35,154 nucleotides of DNA from Actinomycetota bacterium. GTDB taxonomy: Bacteria > Actinomycetota > Acidimicrobiia > Acidimicrobiales > Ilumatobacteraceae. A program made the position numbers and the translations under genes. Below the pieces are notes generated by a model. The model was given only the letters and a program-made list of their open reading frames with translations, made no database searches and was not told the DNA's origin. The stretch is from NCBI GenBank assembly GCA_030645675.1, contig JAUSLQ010000108.1:1-35154 (forward strand). The letters are read 5' to 3'. The first letter of the stretch is position 1. The number at the start of each line of letters is the position of its first letter. Below are positions 1 to 7,769 of this stretch, piece after piece.

Positions 1-645
1 CTGTTCGCGCTGTACGAAGGCATCCAGAAGCTCGGCAACCCGCACGAGATCGAGAGCGCCGGCATCGCCTACGGCATCCTCGGCGTGTCGATCCTGCTGG
101 AGACGTACTCGCTGCGCACGGCGGTGAAGGAAGCGAACCACGTGCGCAACGGCCGCTCGTGGTGGACGTTCATCCGCACCGCGAAGTCGCCCGAGCTGCC
201 GGTCGTGCTCCTGGAAGACATCGGTGCCGAGACCGGCCTGGTGTTCGCTCTCGGCGGCCTGACGATGGCCGAGGTCACCGGCAACCCCCGCTGGGATGCG
301 GTCGGCTCCATCGCCATCGGCGTGCTGCTGGTGGTGATCGCGATCATCCTCGCCATCGAGATGAAGGGCCTGCTGATCGGCGAGTCGGCCAGCGACGAGC
401 ACCTCGACAGCATCACCGGCGCGATCAACGGCTCCGACAAGGTGCGCAGCATCATCCACCTGCGCACCATGCACCTCGGCCCCGACCAGCTGCTGGTGGC
501 CGCGAAGGTGGAGTACGACCACGCGCTCACGTTGCCGCAACTCGCCGACGCGATCGACGCCACCGAGGCCAACCTGCGCAGCGCGATCCACACCGACGCC
601 ACCATCTACATCGAACCCGACATCCGGCACGAGCCGCCGGAGTGA
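1..645 (+). CDS. Cation diffusion facilitator (CDF) family transporter, 5'-truncated by window edge
   Basis: The open frame runs in from the left edge, so the N-terminus and first membrane helices are missing. The visible 214 residues contain hydrophobic segments followed by a cytoplasmic C-terminal domain of about 80 residues, the usual CDF order. The segment PVVLLEDIGAETG resembles the transmembrane-5 metal-site motif of the SLC30A9/ZnT9-like CDF branch, where the classical HxxxD is replaced by an ED motif; that assignment is from memory of the family. CDF proteins exchange Zn2+ or similar divalent metals for protons across the membrane. The stop overlaps the GTG start of the next gene by 4 nt (GTGA), suggesting co-transcription. 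Metal specificity cannot be read from this fragment. Confidence 0.85.
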   Translation: MFALYEGIQKLGNPHEIESAGIAYGILGVSILLETYSLRTAVKEANHVRNGRSWWTFIRTAKSPELPVVLLEDIGAETGLVFALGGLTMAEVTGNPRWDAVGSIAIGVLLVVIAIILAIEMKGLLIGESASDEHLDSITGAINGSDKVRSIIHLRTMHLGPDQLLVAAKVEYDHALTLPQLADAIDATEANLRSAIHTDATIYIEPDIRHEPPE

Positions 646-1568
646 ACCGCGTCGCCTTGCGGTTGCCCACCGGCGTGCGCCGGCCGCAGGGGCGTGCACT
701 CGGGCTGTCGGCATTGGCGGTGGTCATCCTGCTGTTCAGCGGCGGCTCCACGTTGGTGAAGCTGGCGCACACCCCGGCACTGGCGATCGCGTTCTGGCGC
801 ATGCTGCTGTGCTGCTTCATCTGGGTCGGCATCCTGCGCATCAGCGAGCACCGCTGGCTGGCGTGGAGCGACATCCGCCCGGCGCTGCTGCCCGGCATCG
901 CGTTCGGGCTCAACATCGCGATGTTCTTCAACGGTGTCACCAAGACGTCGGTGGCCTCAGCCGAGTTCACCGGTTCGCTGACGCCGCTGATCGTCGTGCC
1001 GCTGGGCGCGCTGCTGTTCCACGAGCGGCTGCGGCCGAAGGCGCTGGTCTTCGGCCTGATCTCGCTGGCCGGGCTGGCGATCGTGCTGTTCAACGCGCCG
1101 CCCGCGAAGAAGGGCGGCAACGACTTCTCGTGGACAGGCATCGCCTGGATCGGTGCCGCGGTGACGATGTGGGCCACCTACATGCTGACCAGCCGCACCC
1201 TGCGTCAGGGCCGCACGGTGGCTGCAGTGATGGCCGCGGTGTGCCCGATCGCAGCAGTCATCACGCTGGCCGTCGGGCTGGTGTTCGCACCCTCCGACCT
1301 GGTGGACGTGACCGGCCGCTCGGTGGTGTTCATCGTGCTGCTGGCCGTGCTGACCGGCACGCTGGCCCACGGCCTGATGGTGTTCGCCCAGCACTCGGTG
1401 CCCATCGGCGTGATCAGCATGCTGCAGGTCTCGCAGCCCGCACTGTCGGTGCTGTGGTCGGTGCTGCTGCTGGATGCCAGCGTGCGCGGCATCCAGCTGG
1501 TGGGCATGGCGCTGGTGATCGTCGGGCTCGTGCTGGTCACCGTGCAGACGCAACGCAGCCGCGACTGA
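642..1568 (+). CDS. EamA/DMT-superfamily permease
   Basis: A 308-residue, very hydrophobic protein with about ten predicted membrane helices in two similar halves, as in EamA (drug/metabolite transporter) proteins. The conserved segment AFWRMLLCCFIW early in the first half and the second-half pattern ending in VLWSVLLLDASVRGIQLVGMA are typical of the family. Start chosen at the GTG that overlaps the upstream CDF stop (GTGA). The frame is open further upstream, but that sequence is the antisense-style shadow of the CDF gene. EamA proteins export or import small metabolites; the substrate is unknown. Because a TPP riboswitch follows directly, a thiamine-related substrate is conceivable but not supported, since this gene lies upstream of the riboswitch. 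Confidence 0.88.
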   Translation: MNRVALRLPTGVRRPQGRALGLSALAVVILLFSGGSTLVKLAHTPALAIAFWRMLLCCFIWVGILRISEHRWLAWSDIRPALLPGIAFGLNIAMFFNGVTKTSVASAEFTGSLTPLIVVPLGALLFHERLRPKALVFGLISLAGLAIVLFNAPPAKKGGNDFSWTGIAWIGAAVTMWATYMLTSRTLRQGRTVAAVMAAVCPIAAVITLAVGLVFAPSDLVDVTGRSVVFIVLLAVLTGTLAHGLMVFAQHSVPIGVISMLQVSQPALSVLWSVLLLDASVRGIQLVGMALVIVGLVLVTVQTQRSRD

Positions 1569-1574
1569 GCCGGG

Positions 1575-1580
1575 TACACT
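1575..1580 (+). promoter_or_regulatory. Predicted -10 box of the thiamine operon
   Basis: TACACT fits the actinobacterial TANNNT -10 consensus and lies 7 nt after the EamA stop and roughly 15 nt before the TPP aptamer. No convincing -35 hexamer is seen at 17-18 nt spacing. The transcript would start near 1587. Confidence 0.4.
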
Positions 1581-1590
1581 CGGCCGCAAC

Positions 1591-1680
1591 CGAACGGGGA
1601 GCTCGCCAGGATCGCGGGCTGAGAGGGTGGCCGCCGCCACCGACCCGAGAACCTGATCTGGGTAATGCCAGCGGAGGGAT
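1591..1680 (+). promoter_or_regulatory. TPP riboswitch (THI element)
   Basis: The sequence shows the conserved TPP aptamer blocks in order: GGGGAGC near 1597, GGCTGAGAGGG at 1617-1627 (the pyrimidine-binding loop), a variable P3 arm, ACCTGATCTGGGTAATGCCAGCG split across 1651-1673, and a terminal GGAGGGA. It lies directly before a thiamine pyrophosphokinase and thiamine ABC transporter operon, which fits the ligand. The last block GGAGGG (1673-1678) is also the Shine-Dalgarno sequence of the next gene, 7 nt before its ATG at 1686. Binding of TPP should therefore mask the ribosome site directly. No terminator hairpin with a U run is present, so translational control is the likelier mechanism. 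Confidence 0.95.
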
Positions 1681-1685
1681 GCGCT

Positions 1686-2411
1686 ATGAAGCCAACGGGT
1701 CCACAGGATCAGCCGAAGAACGATGCTGCCGGCCGCGCCGAGAGCAGCGACTCACCCGCGTCGTCGCATGCGGTCGTGGTGATCGGCGGTGGCCCGCTGT
1801 CGCCGCTGGCCGTCGAGCAGGTGCGCGACGACGCGTTCATCATCGCGGCCGACAGCGGGCTCGATCATGCGGTGGCCGCAGGTGTACGCCCCCACGCACT
1901 GGTGGGCGACCTCGACAGCATCAGCGCCTCAGGCCACATGTGGGCGTACGCGCACGAGCTGGAGATCCGTCAGCACCCGAACGACAAGGACCTCACCGAC
2001 ACCGAACTGGCCCTCGCCCGTGCGCTGGCCGTGCCGGGGGTGCGGCAGCTGTTGCTGATCGGCGGGATCGACGACCCCGAGGACCGTCGTCTCGACCATG
2101 TGCTGGGCACCCTGTTGTCGCTGGGCAGCACGGCGCTGGCCGGGCTGTCGTCGGTGCGCGCGGTGCTGGGCGACACCCGCTTCCTGGTGCTCCACCCCGG
2201 CCGCTCATCGGTGCTCGACGTCGAGCCCGGGCAGCTGTTCTCGCTGCTGGCCATGCACGGCCCGTGCAGCGGCATCACGGTCACCGGCGCCCGTTGGGAG
2301 CTGGCCGATGCCGCGCTCAGCGGCACCGAGGCCCGCGGCCTCAGCAACGAGGCCACCGAGCACACCGAGGTGCGGGTCGCTTCCGGCGTGCTGACGGTGG
2401 TGATCCCATGA
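1686..2411 (+). CDS. thiN: Thiamine pyrophosphokinase (thiamine diphosphokinase)
   Basis: A 241-residue protein that transfers pyrophosphate from ATP to thiamine to make TPP. The family motifs are clear: AADSG at residues 54-58, GDLDS at 74-78 and PNDKDLTDTE at 98-107, the metal and substrate site of the ThiN/TPK catalytic domain, followed by a C-terminal beta-sandwich. The first 28 residues are a polar low-complexity extension. The ATG at 1686 is preferred over an in-frame ATG at 1665 because the latter lies inside the riboswitch, while 1686 has the GGAGGG site 7 nt upstream. It is first in an operon with thiB, thiP and thiQ, so imported thiamine is converted directly to the cofactor; the stop overlaps the thiB start (ATGA). 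Confidence 0.95.
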   Translation: MKPTGPQDQPKNDAAGRAESSDSPASSHAVVVIGGGPLSPLAVEQVRDDAFIIAADSGLDHAVAAGVRPHALVGDLDSISASGHMWAYAHELEIRQHPNDKDLTDTELALARALAVPGVRQLLLIGGIDDPEDRRLDHVLGTLLSLGSTALAGLSSVRAVLGDTRFLVLHPGRSSVLDVEPGQLFSLLAMHGPCSGITVTGARWELADAALSGTEARGLSNEATEHTEVRVASGVLTVVIP

Positions 2412-3502
2412 GTCGCGTCACGGCTTCGCACCGGGCAGTTCACCGGGTTGCTCACCGGGTTGCTCGCCGGGTTGGCGCTGTCGCCGTCGTGGCCGCCGCG
2501 GTTCTGCTCGCGGCGTGCGGCAACGACGACGCGAGCAACGGGTCCACCACGCCCGGCACCACCGGCGGCACGACCGCACCTGCCGCGATCACGATGGTCG
2601 TCTACGACTCGTTCCCCACCGCCGACACGCCCTTGAACGAGGCACTCGCCGAGTTCACCGCGGACACCGGCATCGCCGTGCGCCTGGTGACGGCCGGCGA
2701 CGCGGGCACGATGGTCACCAAGGCAGCGCTCACCGCCGGCAACCCGGAGGGCGACGTGATGTGGGGTGTGGACAACACCCTGCTGTCGGCGGCCACCGAC
2801 GGCGGCGTGTTCCAGAGCGCACCGACCCCGGTCGACTTCGGCGACGTATGCGAGAACAACGACATCGCCAGTTTCGCCGACCACGGCATCGCACCACCCG
2901 CCACGCTGGCCGACCTGCTGCTGCCCCAGTACGCGGGCCTGCTGGTGGTGGAGAACCCGGCCACCTCGTCGCCCGGCCTGGCGTTCCTGCTGGCCACCGT
3001 TGCCTACGCGGGCGAAGACGGCTGGCAGCAGTACTGGCGCGACCTGCGCGACAACGGCGTGGAAGTGGCCGACTCGTGGGACGTCGCGTACTACGAGCGG
3101 TTCAGCGGCGCGGCCGGCGGCGAGGGCGACAAGCCGCTGGTGGTCAGCTACGGCAGCAGCCCGCCCGCCGAGGTGGTGTTCGCCGACCCGCCGCGCACCG
3201 ACGCACCTACGGGTGTCGCGGCCGGCACGTGCTTCCGCCAGACCGAGTACGCGGGCGTGCTGCGCGGCACGAAGCACCCGGCGGAGGCCCAGCAACTGGT
3301 GCAGTTCCTGGTCGGCGAGCGGTTCCAGCGCGAGCTGCCGCTGACCCTGTTCGTGTACCCGGTGAACACCGACGTGCAGCTGCCCGACGTGTTCACCGAG
3401 TTCGCGGTGGTGCCCGACGACCCGTTCGAGATCGTCCCGGCCACCATCGCCGCCAACCGCGAGCAATGGCAGGATCAGTGGAACGAGATCGTGCTGCGCT
3501 GA
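2408..3502 (+). CDS. thiB: Thiamine ABC transporter substrate-binding lipoprotein
   Basis: A 364-residue extracytoplasmic solute-binding protein. After a basic N-terminus comes a hydrophobic stretch and the lipobox LAAC (Cys37), then a Thr/Gly/Ser-rich linker of about 25 residues, then the mature domain starting MVVYDSF. The segments VSYGSSPPAEVVF, CFRQTEYAGVLRGTKHP and FVYPVNTDVQLPDVF follow the ThiB/TbpA pattern of family 1 binding proteins. It should capture thiamine (or its phosphates) and hand it to ThiP. The ATG overlaps the thiN stop. The N-terminal tail contains four 12-nt tandem repeats (2429-2476) encoding HRAV/HRVA-like units, making the pre-lipobox region unusually long and basic. 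Family length is usually about 330. Confidence 0.92.
   Translation: MSRVTASHRAVHRVAHRVARRVGAVAVVAAAVLLAACGNDDASNGSTTPGTTGGTTAPAAITMVVYDSFPTADTPLNEALAEFTADTGIAVRLVTAGDAGTMVTKAALTAGNPEGDVMWGVDNTLLSAATDGGVFQSAPTPVDFGDVCENNDIASFADHGIAPPATLADLLLPQYAGLLVVENPATSSPGLAFLLATVAYAGEDGWQQYWRDLRDNGVEVADSWDVAYYERFSGAAGGEGDKPLVVSYGSSPPAEVVFADPPRTDAPTGVAAGTCFRQTEYAGVLRGTKHPAEAQQLVQFLVGERFQRELPLTLFVYPVNTDVQLPDVFTEFAVVPDDPFEIVPATIAANREQWQDQWNEIVLR
2429..2476 (+). repeat. 12-nt in-frame tandem repeat at the 5' end of thiB
   Basis: Four degenerate copies of a 12-nt unit of the type CACCGGGTTGCT encode the residues HRAV, HRVA, HRVA, RRVG just before the lipoprotein signal core. The two middle copies are identical. 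The unit length keeps the frame. Confidence 0.85.
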
Positions 3503-5094
3503 ACCGGCTGCCGCGCTGGTTGGTGCCCGCGCTCGCGGTGCTGCCGGCGATCGGGCTGGCCGTGTTCTACCTGTGGCCGCTGCTCACCTTGCTCCAGCGA
3601 GTGGTGCAGCCGGGGTCCATCGGGCACGCGCTGAGCGCGCCTGGCGTGGCACGCGTGCTGTGGTTCACGCTGTGGCAGGCGCTGGCCAGCACCGCGCTGA
3701 CGCTGGCGGTGGGCTTCGCCCCGGCGTACGTGCTCGCCCGCTACCGCTTCCCCGGCCGGCGGGCGCTGCTGGCGGCCGTAACCGTGCCCTTCATGCTGCC
3801 GACGGTGGTGGTGGGTGCGGCGTTCCTCGCGCTGCTGCCCCAGTCGTGGCACGGCACCGCCCGGGCGGTGATCGTGGCCCACGTGTTCTTCAACGTGGCC
3901 GTGGTGGTACGGCTGGTCGGCGCGATGTGGGCGGTGCTGCCGACCGACCTCACCGCGGCTGCACGCACGCTGGGCGCGTCGCCGGCGCAGGTGCTGCGCC
4001 ATGTCGTGCTGCCCCTGCTGCGGCCGGCGCTGTGGGCTGCGGCCACGGTGGTGTTCCTGTTCACCTTCACCTCGTTCGGCGCCGCGCGACTGCTGGGTGG
4101 TGCGGCGAATCCGACGCTGGAGGTGGAGATCGCGCGCCGCGCCACCCAGTTGGGCGATGTGGATGGCGCGGCCGTGCTGTCGGTGCTGCAGCTGCTGGTG
4201 CTGGCGGTGGTGGTGTGGTGGTCGGCCCGTTGGCAGCGGCGGGCCGCAGTGCAGTTCGCCGGCGTCGGGGCGCCGCGGCGGTCACGTTCCCGGGCCGAAC
4301 GCCGCTGGGTGCCGACGGTCGCGGCGGCCACCGCCGTCGCGATGCTGACGCCATTGGCGGTGCTGATCAGCCGTTCGTTGCGGCTGGGTGGGCGGTGGTC
4401 GCTGGCGGCATGGCGCACGCTGGGCTCGGCGGAGGTGCGGCCCGGCATCAGCCTCGGCGTGGATCCCCTGGCCTCGTTGGTCACGTCATTCAGACTCGCC
4501 GCCGTCGCGACCGTGCTGTCGGTCGCCATCGGTGGTCTGGCGGCGTTGGCCATCGTCAGTGCCCACCGCCACGGCCGCCTGCTCGATGTGGGGCTGATGC
4601 TGCCGCTGGGCACCTCGGCCGTCACCATCGGCCTCGGCATGCTGATCACGTTCGACACCGCGCCGTTCGACTGGCGGGCGGCGTGGTGGCTGATCCCCGC
4701 CGGGCACGCACTGGTGGCCACGCCGTTCGTCGTGCGGGCGCTGCTGCCTGTGCTGCGGTCGATCCCCGCCGACCAACGGGCCGCGGCGGCAACGCTCGGC
4801 GCCTCGCCGCTGCGTGCGTGGTTGGCCGTCGACGTGCGTCGGGTGATGCGCCCGCTGGTGGCCGCAGCAGGCTTGGCGGCGGCGATCTCGCTGGGCGAGT
4901 TCGGGGCCACCACGTTCCTCACCCGCAGCGGTCGCGAGACGATGCCCATCGCCATCGCCCGCCTGCTGGGCCGCACCGGCCAGGTGCCGCGGGCGCAGGG
5001 GTTCGCGCTGGCGTCCATCCTGCTGGTGGCCACCGCTGCAGTGGTCATGGTTGCGTCGGTACTCGGCGAACGCGGCGGGGCGTCGGATGCTTGA
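3478..5094 (+). CDS. thiP: Thiamine ABC transporter permease
   Basis: A 538-residue inner-membrane protein made of two fused permease halves, the architecture of ThiP. Each half carries an ABC-permease coupling loop (EAA-like): TLGASPAQVLRHVVLPLLRP in the first and TLGASPLRAWLAV in the second, the parts that touch the ATPase. It forms the thiamine channel with ThiB and ThiQ. No ATG precedes the first membrane helix; I chose the GTG at 3478, which overlaps the end of thiB by 25 nt. A CTG at 3499 or GTG at 3523 are weaker alternatives. The stop overlaps the start of thiQ. Confidence 0.9.
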   Translation: MERDRAALNRLPRWLVPALAVLPAIGLAVFYLWPLLTLLQRVVQPGSIGHALSAPGVARVLWFTLWQALASTALTLAVGFAPAYVLARYRFPGRRALLAAVTVPFMLPTVVVGAAFLALLPQSWHGTARAVIVAHVFFNVAVVVRLVGAMWAVLPTDLTAAARTLGASPAQVLRHVVLPLLRPALWAAATVVFLFTFTSFGAARLLGGAANPTLEVEIARRATQLGDVDGAAVLSVLQLLVLAVVVWWSARWQRRAAVQFAGVGAPRRSRSRAERRWVPTVAAATAVAMLTPLAVLISRSLRLGGRWSLAAWRTLGSAEVRPGISLGVDPLASLVTSFRLAAVATVLSVAIGGLAALAIVSAHRHGRLLDVGLMLPLGTSAVTIGLGMLITFDTAPFDWRAAWWLIPAGHALVATPFVVRALLPVLRSIPADQRAAAATLGASPLRAWLAVDVRRVMRPLVAAAGLAAAISLGEFGATTFLTRSGRETMPIAIARLLGRTGQVPRAQGFALASILLVATAAVVMVASVLGERGGASDA

Positions 5095-5704
5095 GGCACG
5101 CGACATCACCGTGCGCTTCGGCGACCGCAGGGTGCTGGACAGCACGTCGTTGCACGTGGGCGACGGCGAGGTGGTCGCCCTGCTGGGCCCGTCGGGAGTG
5201 GGCAAGAGCACCCTGCTGCGCGTGATCGCCGGCCTGCTCACCGCCGACGGGGGCAGCGTGTGGCTGGACGGCACCGACATCACTGTGCTGCCCGCGCACC
5301 GGCGCAGCATCGGCATGGTGTTCCAGGACGAGCAGTTGTTCCCGCACCTGTCGGTGGGCGCGAACGTGGGCTTCGGCCTACGCATGCAGCGGGTGGCTCA
5401 CGGCGTGGTCGCGGCCCGGGTGGCCGAGCTGCTCGAGCTGGTCGGCCTGCCCGGCTTCGCAGGGCGGCAGGTCACCAAGCTCAGCGGAGGGGAAGCGAAG
5501 CGCGTGGCGCTCGCCCGCTCGCTGGCGCCGCGGCCGAAAGTGCTGCTGCTCGACGAACCGCTCACCGGCCTGGACCGCGAACTGCACGACCGCCTGGCCA
5601 CCGACCTGGCGGCCCTGCTGCGCGCCACCGACACCACCGCCCTGCTGGTCACCCACGACCACGAAGAAGCCGCCAAGATCGCCGACCGCGTCGTCACCCT
5701 CTGA
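5087..5704 (+). CDS. thiQ: Thiamine ABC transporter ATP-binding protein
   Basis: A 205-residue ATPase of the ABC superfamily. Walker A is GPSGVGKST (residues 34-42), the Q-loop is VFQDEQ, the signature is LSGGEAKR, Walker B is VLLLDEPLTGLD and the switch histidine lies in LLVTHDHEEA. It powers the ThiBP importer; the small size fits ThiQ rather than the larger spermidine or iron ATPases. The ATG at 5087 overlaps the thiP stop and gives the normal family start (MLEARDITVRFG). The frame is open a little further upstream, but only through thiP coding sequence. It is the last gene of the TPP-regulated operon. Confidence 0.9.
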   Translation: MLEARDITVRFGDRRVLDSTSLHVGDGEVVALLGPSGVGKSTLLRVIAGLLTADGGSVWLDGTDITVLPAHRRSIGMVFQDEQLFPHLSVGANVGFGLRMQRVAHGVVAARVAELLELVGLPGFAGRQVTKLSGGEAKRVALARSLAPRPKVLLLDEPLTGLDRELHDRLATDLAALLRATDTTALLVTHDHEEAAKIADRVVTL

Positions 5705-5705
5705 C

Positions 5706-5754
5706 CCGGCGTGACCGGCGTGACCGGCGTGACCTTGACGTGACCTTGACGTGA
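5706..5754 (+). repeat. Two adjoining short tandem arrays after thiQ
   Basis: Immediately after the thiQ stop there are three perfect copies of the 9-mer CCGGCGTGA (5706-5732) followed by two perfect copies of the 11-mer CCTTGACGTGA (5733-5754). All five units end in GTGA. No hairpin or coding role is obvious. The remaining gap to the next gene (5755-5867) shows no other clear feature. Confidence 0.85.
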
Positions 5755-5867
5755 CCTGGGTCGCGCCGCCGCGGCTCCCGGGCCATCGCCCACCACACGC
5801 ACCGCTCCCGTTGCTCTCGCGACGCGGCCATCGTCCAGCACCGCCGCATCTGGCAAGCTGGCCGGGC

Positions 5868-6911
5868 ATGACCAATCCGGCCGCAACGGTTCGCATCGGC
5901 TTCCTCGGGGCCGGGCTGATCGCCACCTACCACTCGAAGAGCCTGCGCCACAGCGGTGCCCCGGTGGTGCGGGCCGGCGTGTTCGACCCCGACACCGAGC
6001 GGGCAGCTGCGTTCGCCGCCGCCAGCGGGCACACGGTCTATGCCGATGAAGACGCGGTGATCGCCGATTGCGACGCGGTCTACATCTGCACCTGGACCAG
6101 CGAGCACCCGCGCCAGCTGGCCAAGGCGGTCGCCGCGGGCAAGCACGTGTTCTGCGAGAAGCCGCTCGCCTTCGACGCCGTGGAAGCACAGCGCATGGCC
6201 GATGCCGCCGATTGCGCCGGAATCACCCACCAGGTGGGGTTGGTGCTGCGCTTCTCGCACGCCTACCTGTGGGCCAAGCACCTCGTCACCGACCCGACCG
6301 CGGGGCGGGTGATGAGCGTGGTGTTCCGCGACGACCAGTTCATCCCGATCCAGGGTCACTACAGCAGCACGTGGCGCTCCGACAAGGCGCTGGTGGGCGC
6401 GGGCACGCTGCTGGAGCACAGCATCCACGACGTCGACATGCTGCAGTACCTGGTGGGCGACGTGCAGCGACTCAGTGCCAACACCGCCAACTTCCACGGC
6501 CACGAAGGCATCGAAGACGTGGCCACCGCCACCTTGCGCTTCGCCGGCGGCGCCACCGGCACGCTCACCAGCGTGTGGCACGACAACCTCGCCCGCCCGA
6601 GCCTGCGGCGGGTGGAGATCTTCTGCGAGCGCCGCCACATCGTGATCGAGGGCGACGACTGGTACGGCCCGGTCAGCTGGACCGACACCGACGGCACGTC
6701 GGGCTCGCTGGCCGATCAGGCGCTGACCGAGGCAGTGGCGCCGATGCGCGACGGCAGCGACAACCCCGACGGCGAGTTCATCCGGGCCGTGCTGGCCGGC
6801 AGCGGCGCGTCGCCCGACCTGCACACCGCGGTGGCCGCGCACCGCATCGTCGACGCGATGTACGCGTCGGCGGCGGCGGGCGGCGAGGCGATCGACGTGG
6901 TGTCGGCGTGA
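5868..6911 (+). CDS. Gfo/Idh/MocA family NAD(P)-dependent oxidoreductase
   Basis: A 347-residue protein with an N-terminal Rossmann fold: RIGFLGAGLIATYH (residues 9-22) is the dinucleotide-binding loop. CEKPLAFD is the family EKP motif, where the lysine contacts cofactor and substrate, and HDVDMLQYLVGDV is the later HD motif of the catalytic domain. These enzymes oxidise or reduce sugars, inositols and related polyols; the substrate cannot be told from sequence. ATG at 5868 matches the family start. Upstream sequence in the same frame is arginine-poor junk. CAAGCT at 5854-5859 may serve as a -10 box with a near-leaderless start. The stop overlaps the start of the acetyltransferase gene (GTGA), so the two are probably co-expressed. 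Confidence 0.88.
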   Translation: MTNPAATVRIGFLGAGLIATYHSKSLRHSGAPVVRAGVFDPDTERAAAFAAASGHTVYADEDAVIADCDAVYICTWTSEHPRQLAKAVAAGKHVFCEKPLAFDAVEAQRMADAADCAGITHQVGLVLRFSHAYLWAKHLVTDPTAGRVMSVVFRDDQFIPIQGHYSSTWRSDKALVGAGTLLEHSIHDVDMLQYLVGDVQRLSANTANFHGHEGIEDVATATLRFAGGATGTLTSVWHDNLARPSLRRVEIFCERRHIVIEGDDWYGPVSWTDTDGTSGSLADQALTEAVAPMRDGSDNPDGEFIRAVLAGSGASPDLHTAVAAHRIVDAMYASAAAGGEAIDVVSA

Positions 6912-7351
6912 GCACGCCCGAGGTCGTGGAGCTGACGCCCGAGCAGACGCATCCGCTGCGGTTGGCCGTGCTGCGCTTCGACACGCCGACGAAGGAGGTC
7001 GTGTTCCCGGAAGACACCTGGCCCGGTGCGGTGCACCTGGGCCTCCGCATCGACGGCGCGGTGGTGGCGACGTCCAGTTGGGTGCCCCGCGAGCACGACG
7101 GTTCGCCGGGGGTGCAGCTGCGCGGCATGGCCACAGCGCGCAGCCTGCAGGGCACCGGCCTGGGCGGCGTACTGCTGGAGGCCGGCTGCACCAGGTTCGC
7201 GGCCGAGGGCGTGCCCCTGGTGTGGGCCCGCGCGCGCGACGCCGCGCTCGCGTTCTACCTACGGCATGGCTTCGAGGTGGAAGGCGACGGCTTCGTCGAC
7301 CAGGCCACCCAACTGCCCCACCACCTCGTCGTCCGCCGCCTGGCGCCGTAG
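6908..7351 (+). CDS. GNAT family N-acetyltransferase
   Basis: A 147-residue protein with the GNAT fold order. The acetyl-CoA pyrophosphate loop is MATARSLQGTGLGGVLLEAG, and the C-terminal beta-strand and helix region is ALAFYLRHGFEVEGDGF, the typical YxxxGF motif. It transfers an acetyl group from acetyl-CoA to an amine on a small molecule or protein; the target is unknown. The GTG start overlaps the upstream oxidoreductase stop by 4 nt, indicating translational coupling. Length is normal for single-domain GNATs. Confidence 0.85.
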   Translation: MSTPEVVELTPEQTHPLRLAVLRFDTPTKEVVFPEDTWPGAVHLGLRIDGAVVATSSWVPREHDGSPGVQLRGMATARSLQGTGLGGVLLEAGCTRFAAEGVPLVWARARDAALAFYLRHGFEVEGDGFVDQATQLPHHLVVRRLAP

Positions 7352-7360
7352 CGCGGGCAG

Positions 7361-7425
7361 CGCCGGTCGTACTCGTACCGGCGAACTCTGTGCGCTGTGT
7401 AGCGCTGAGCGCTACACAGCGCGCA
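7361..7425. terminator. Two intergenic hairpins, one a near-perfect 37-nt palindrome
   Basis: The first stem (7361-7367 with 7377-7383, CGCCGGT/ACCGGCG) lies 10 nt after the acetyltransferase stop. The second is a perfect 15-bp inverted repeat (7392-7406 with 7408-7422, arm GCGCTGTGTAGCGCT) around a single G, extended by two more pairs across one mismatch to 7389-7425. Neither has a T run. Together they could terminate transcription; the second could also be a dispersed palindromic repeat. The rest of the gap to 7487 shows nothing else. Confidence 0.5.
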
Positions 7426-7487
7426 CGAAGCCCGGCGCACCACGAATCTTGCCGGTCGGGCGATCTCGCCGTGCCCAGTACAGGTGG

Positions 7488-7766
7488 ATGCCCACGACAC
7501 CTGCCGCTGATCGTCTCCGCCAACGGGCGGCCGTGCTGCGCCACCTCGCCACGCGCCTGCAATCCCTGAGGGTGCTCACCAGCCACCTCGACGCCGGCCC
7601 AGACACCTGGGTGGGCCCGTCGCCGCAGGCGTGTCTCGACGACCTGCGCGCCCACCGCGTCGCGCTGCTGCACCACGTCGACAGCCTGCACGCCGAGGCC
7701 CGTCGGTTCGTGCGCCTCGCCGACGAGATCGACGCCCAGGCCGCCGCGCTCCCGAGGATCAGCTGA
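7488..7766 (+). CDS. WXG100-like small helical protein
   Basis: A 92-residue protein, almost wholly alpha-helical by composition, with a central turn TWVGPSP (residues 40-46) whose WVG matches the WxG turn of the WXG100/ESAT-6 family. Helix 1 spans roughly residues 5-35 and helix 2 roughly 46-88. WXG100 proteins are secreted as helical-hairpin dimers by type VII secretion. No EccC-type ATPase or other secretion gene is in this window, so it would be an orphan member. It stands 3 nt before a large partner gene, a usual layout for WXG100 and effector pairs. The ATG at 7488 is the first reasonable start after the hairpins; there is only a weak ribosome site. Family assignment rests on size, hairpin shape and the WxG turn. 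Confidence 0.6.
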   Translation: MPTTPAADRLRQRAAVLRHLATRLQSLRVLTSHLDAGPDTWVGPSPQACLDDLRAHRVALLHHVDSLHAEARRFVRLADEIDAQAAALPRIS

Positions 7767-7769
7767 CCC

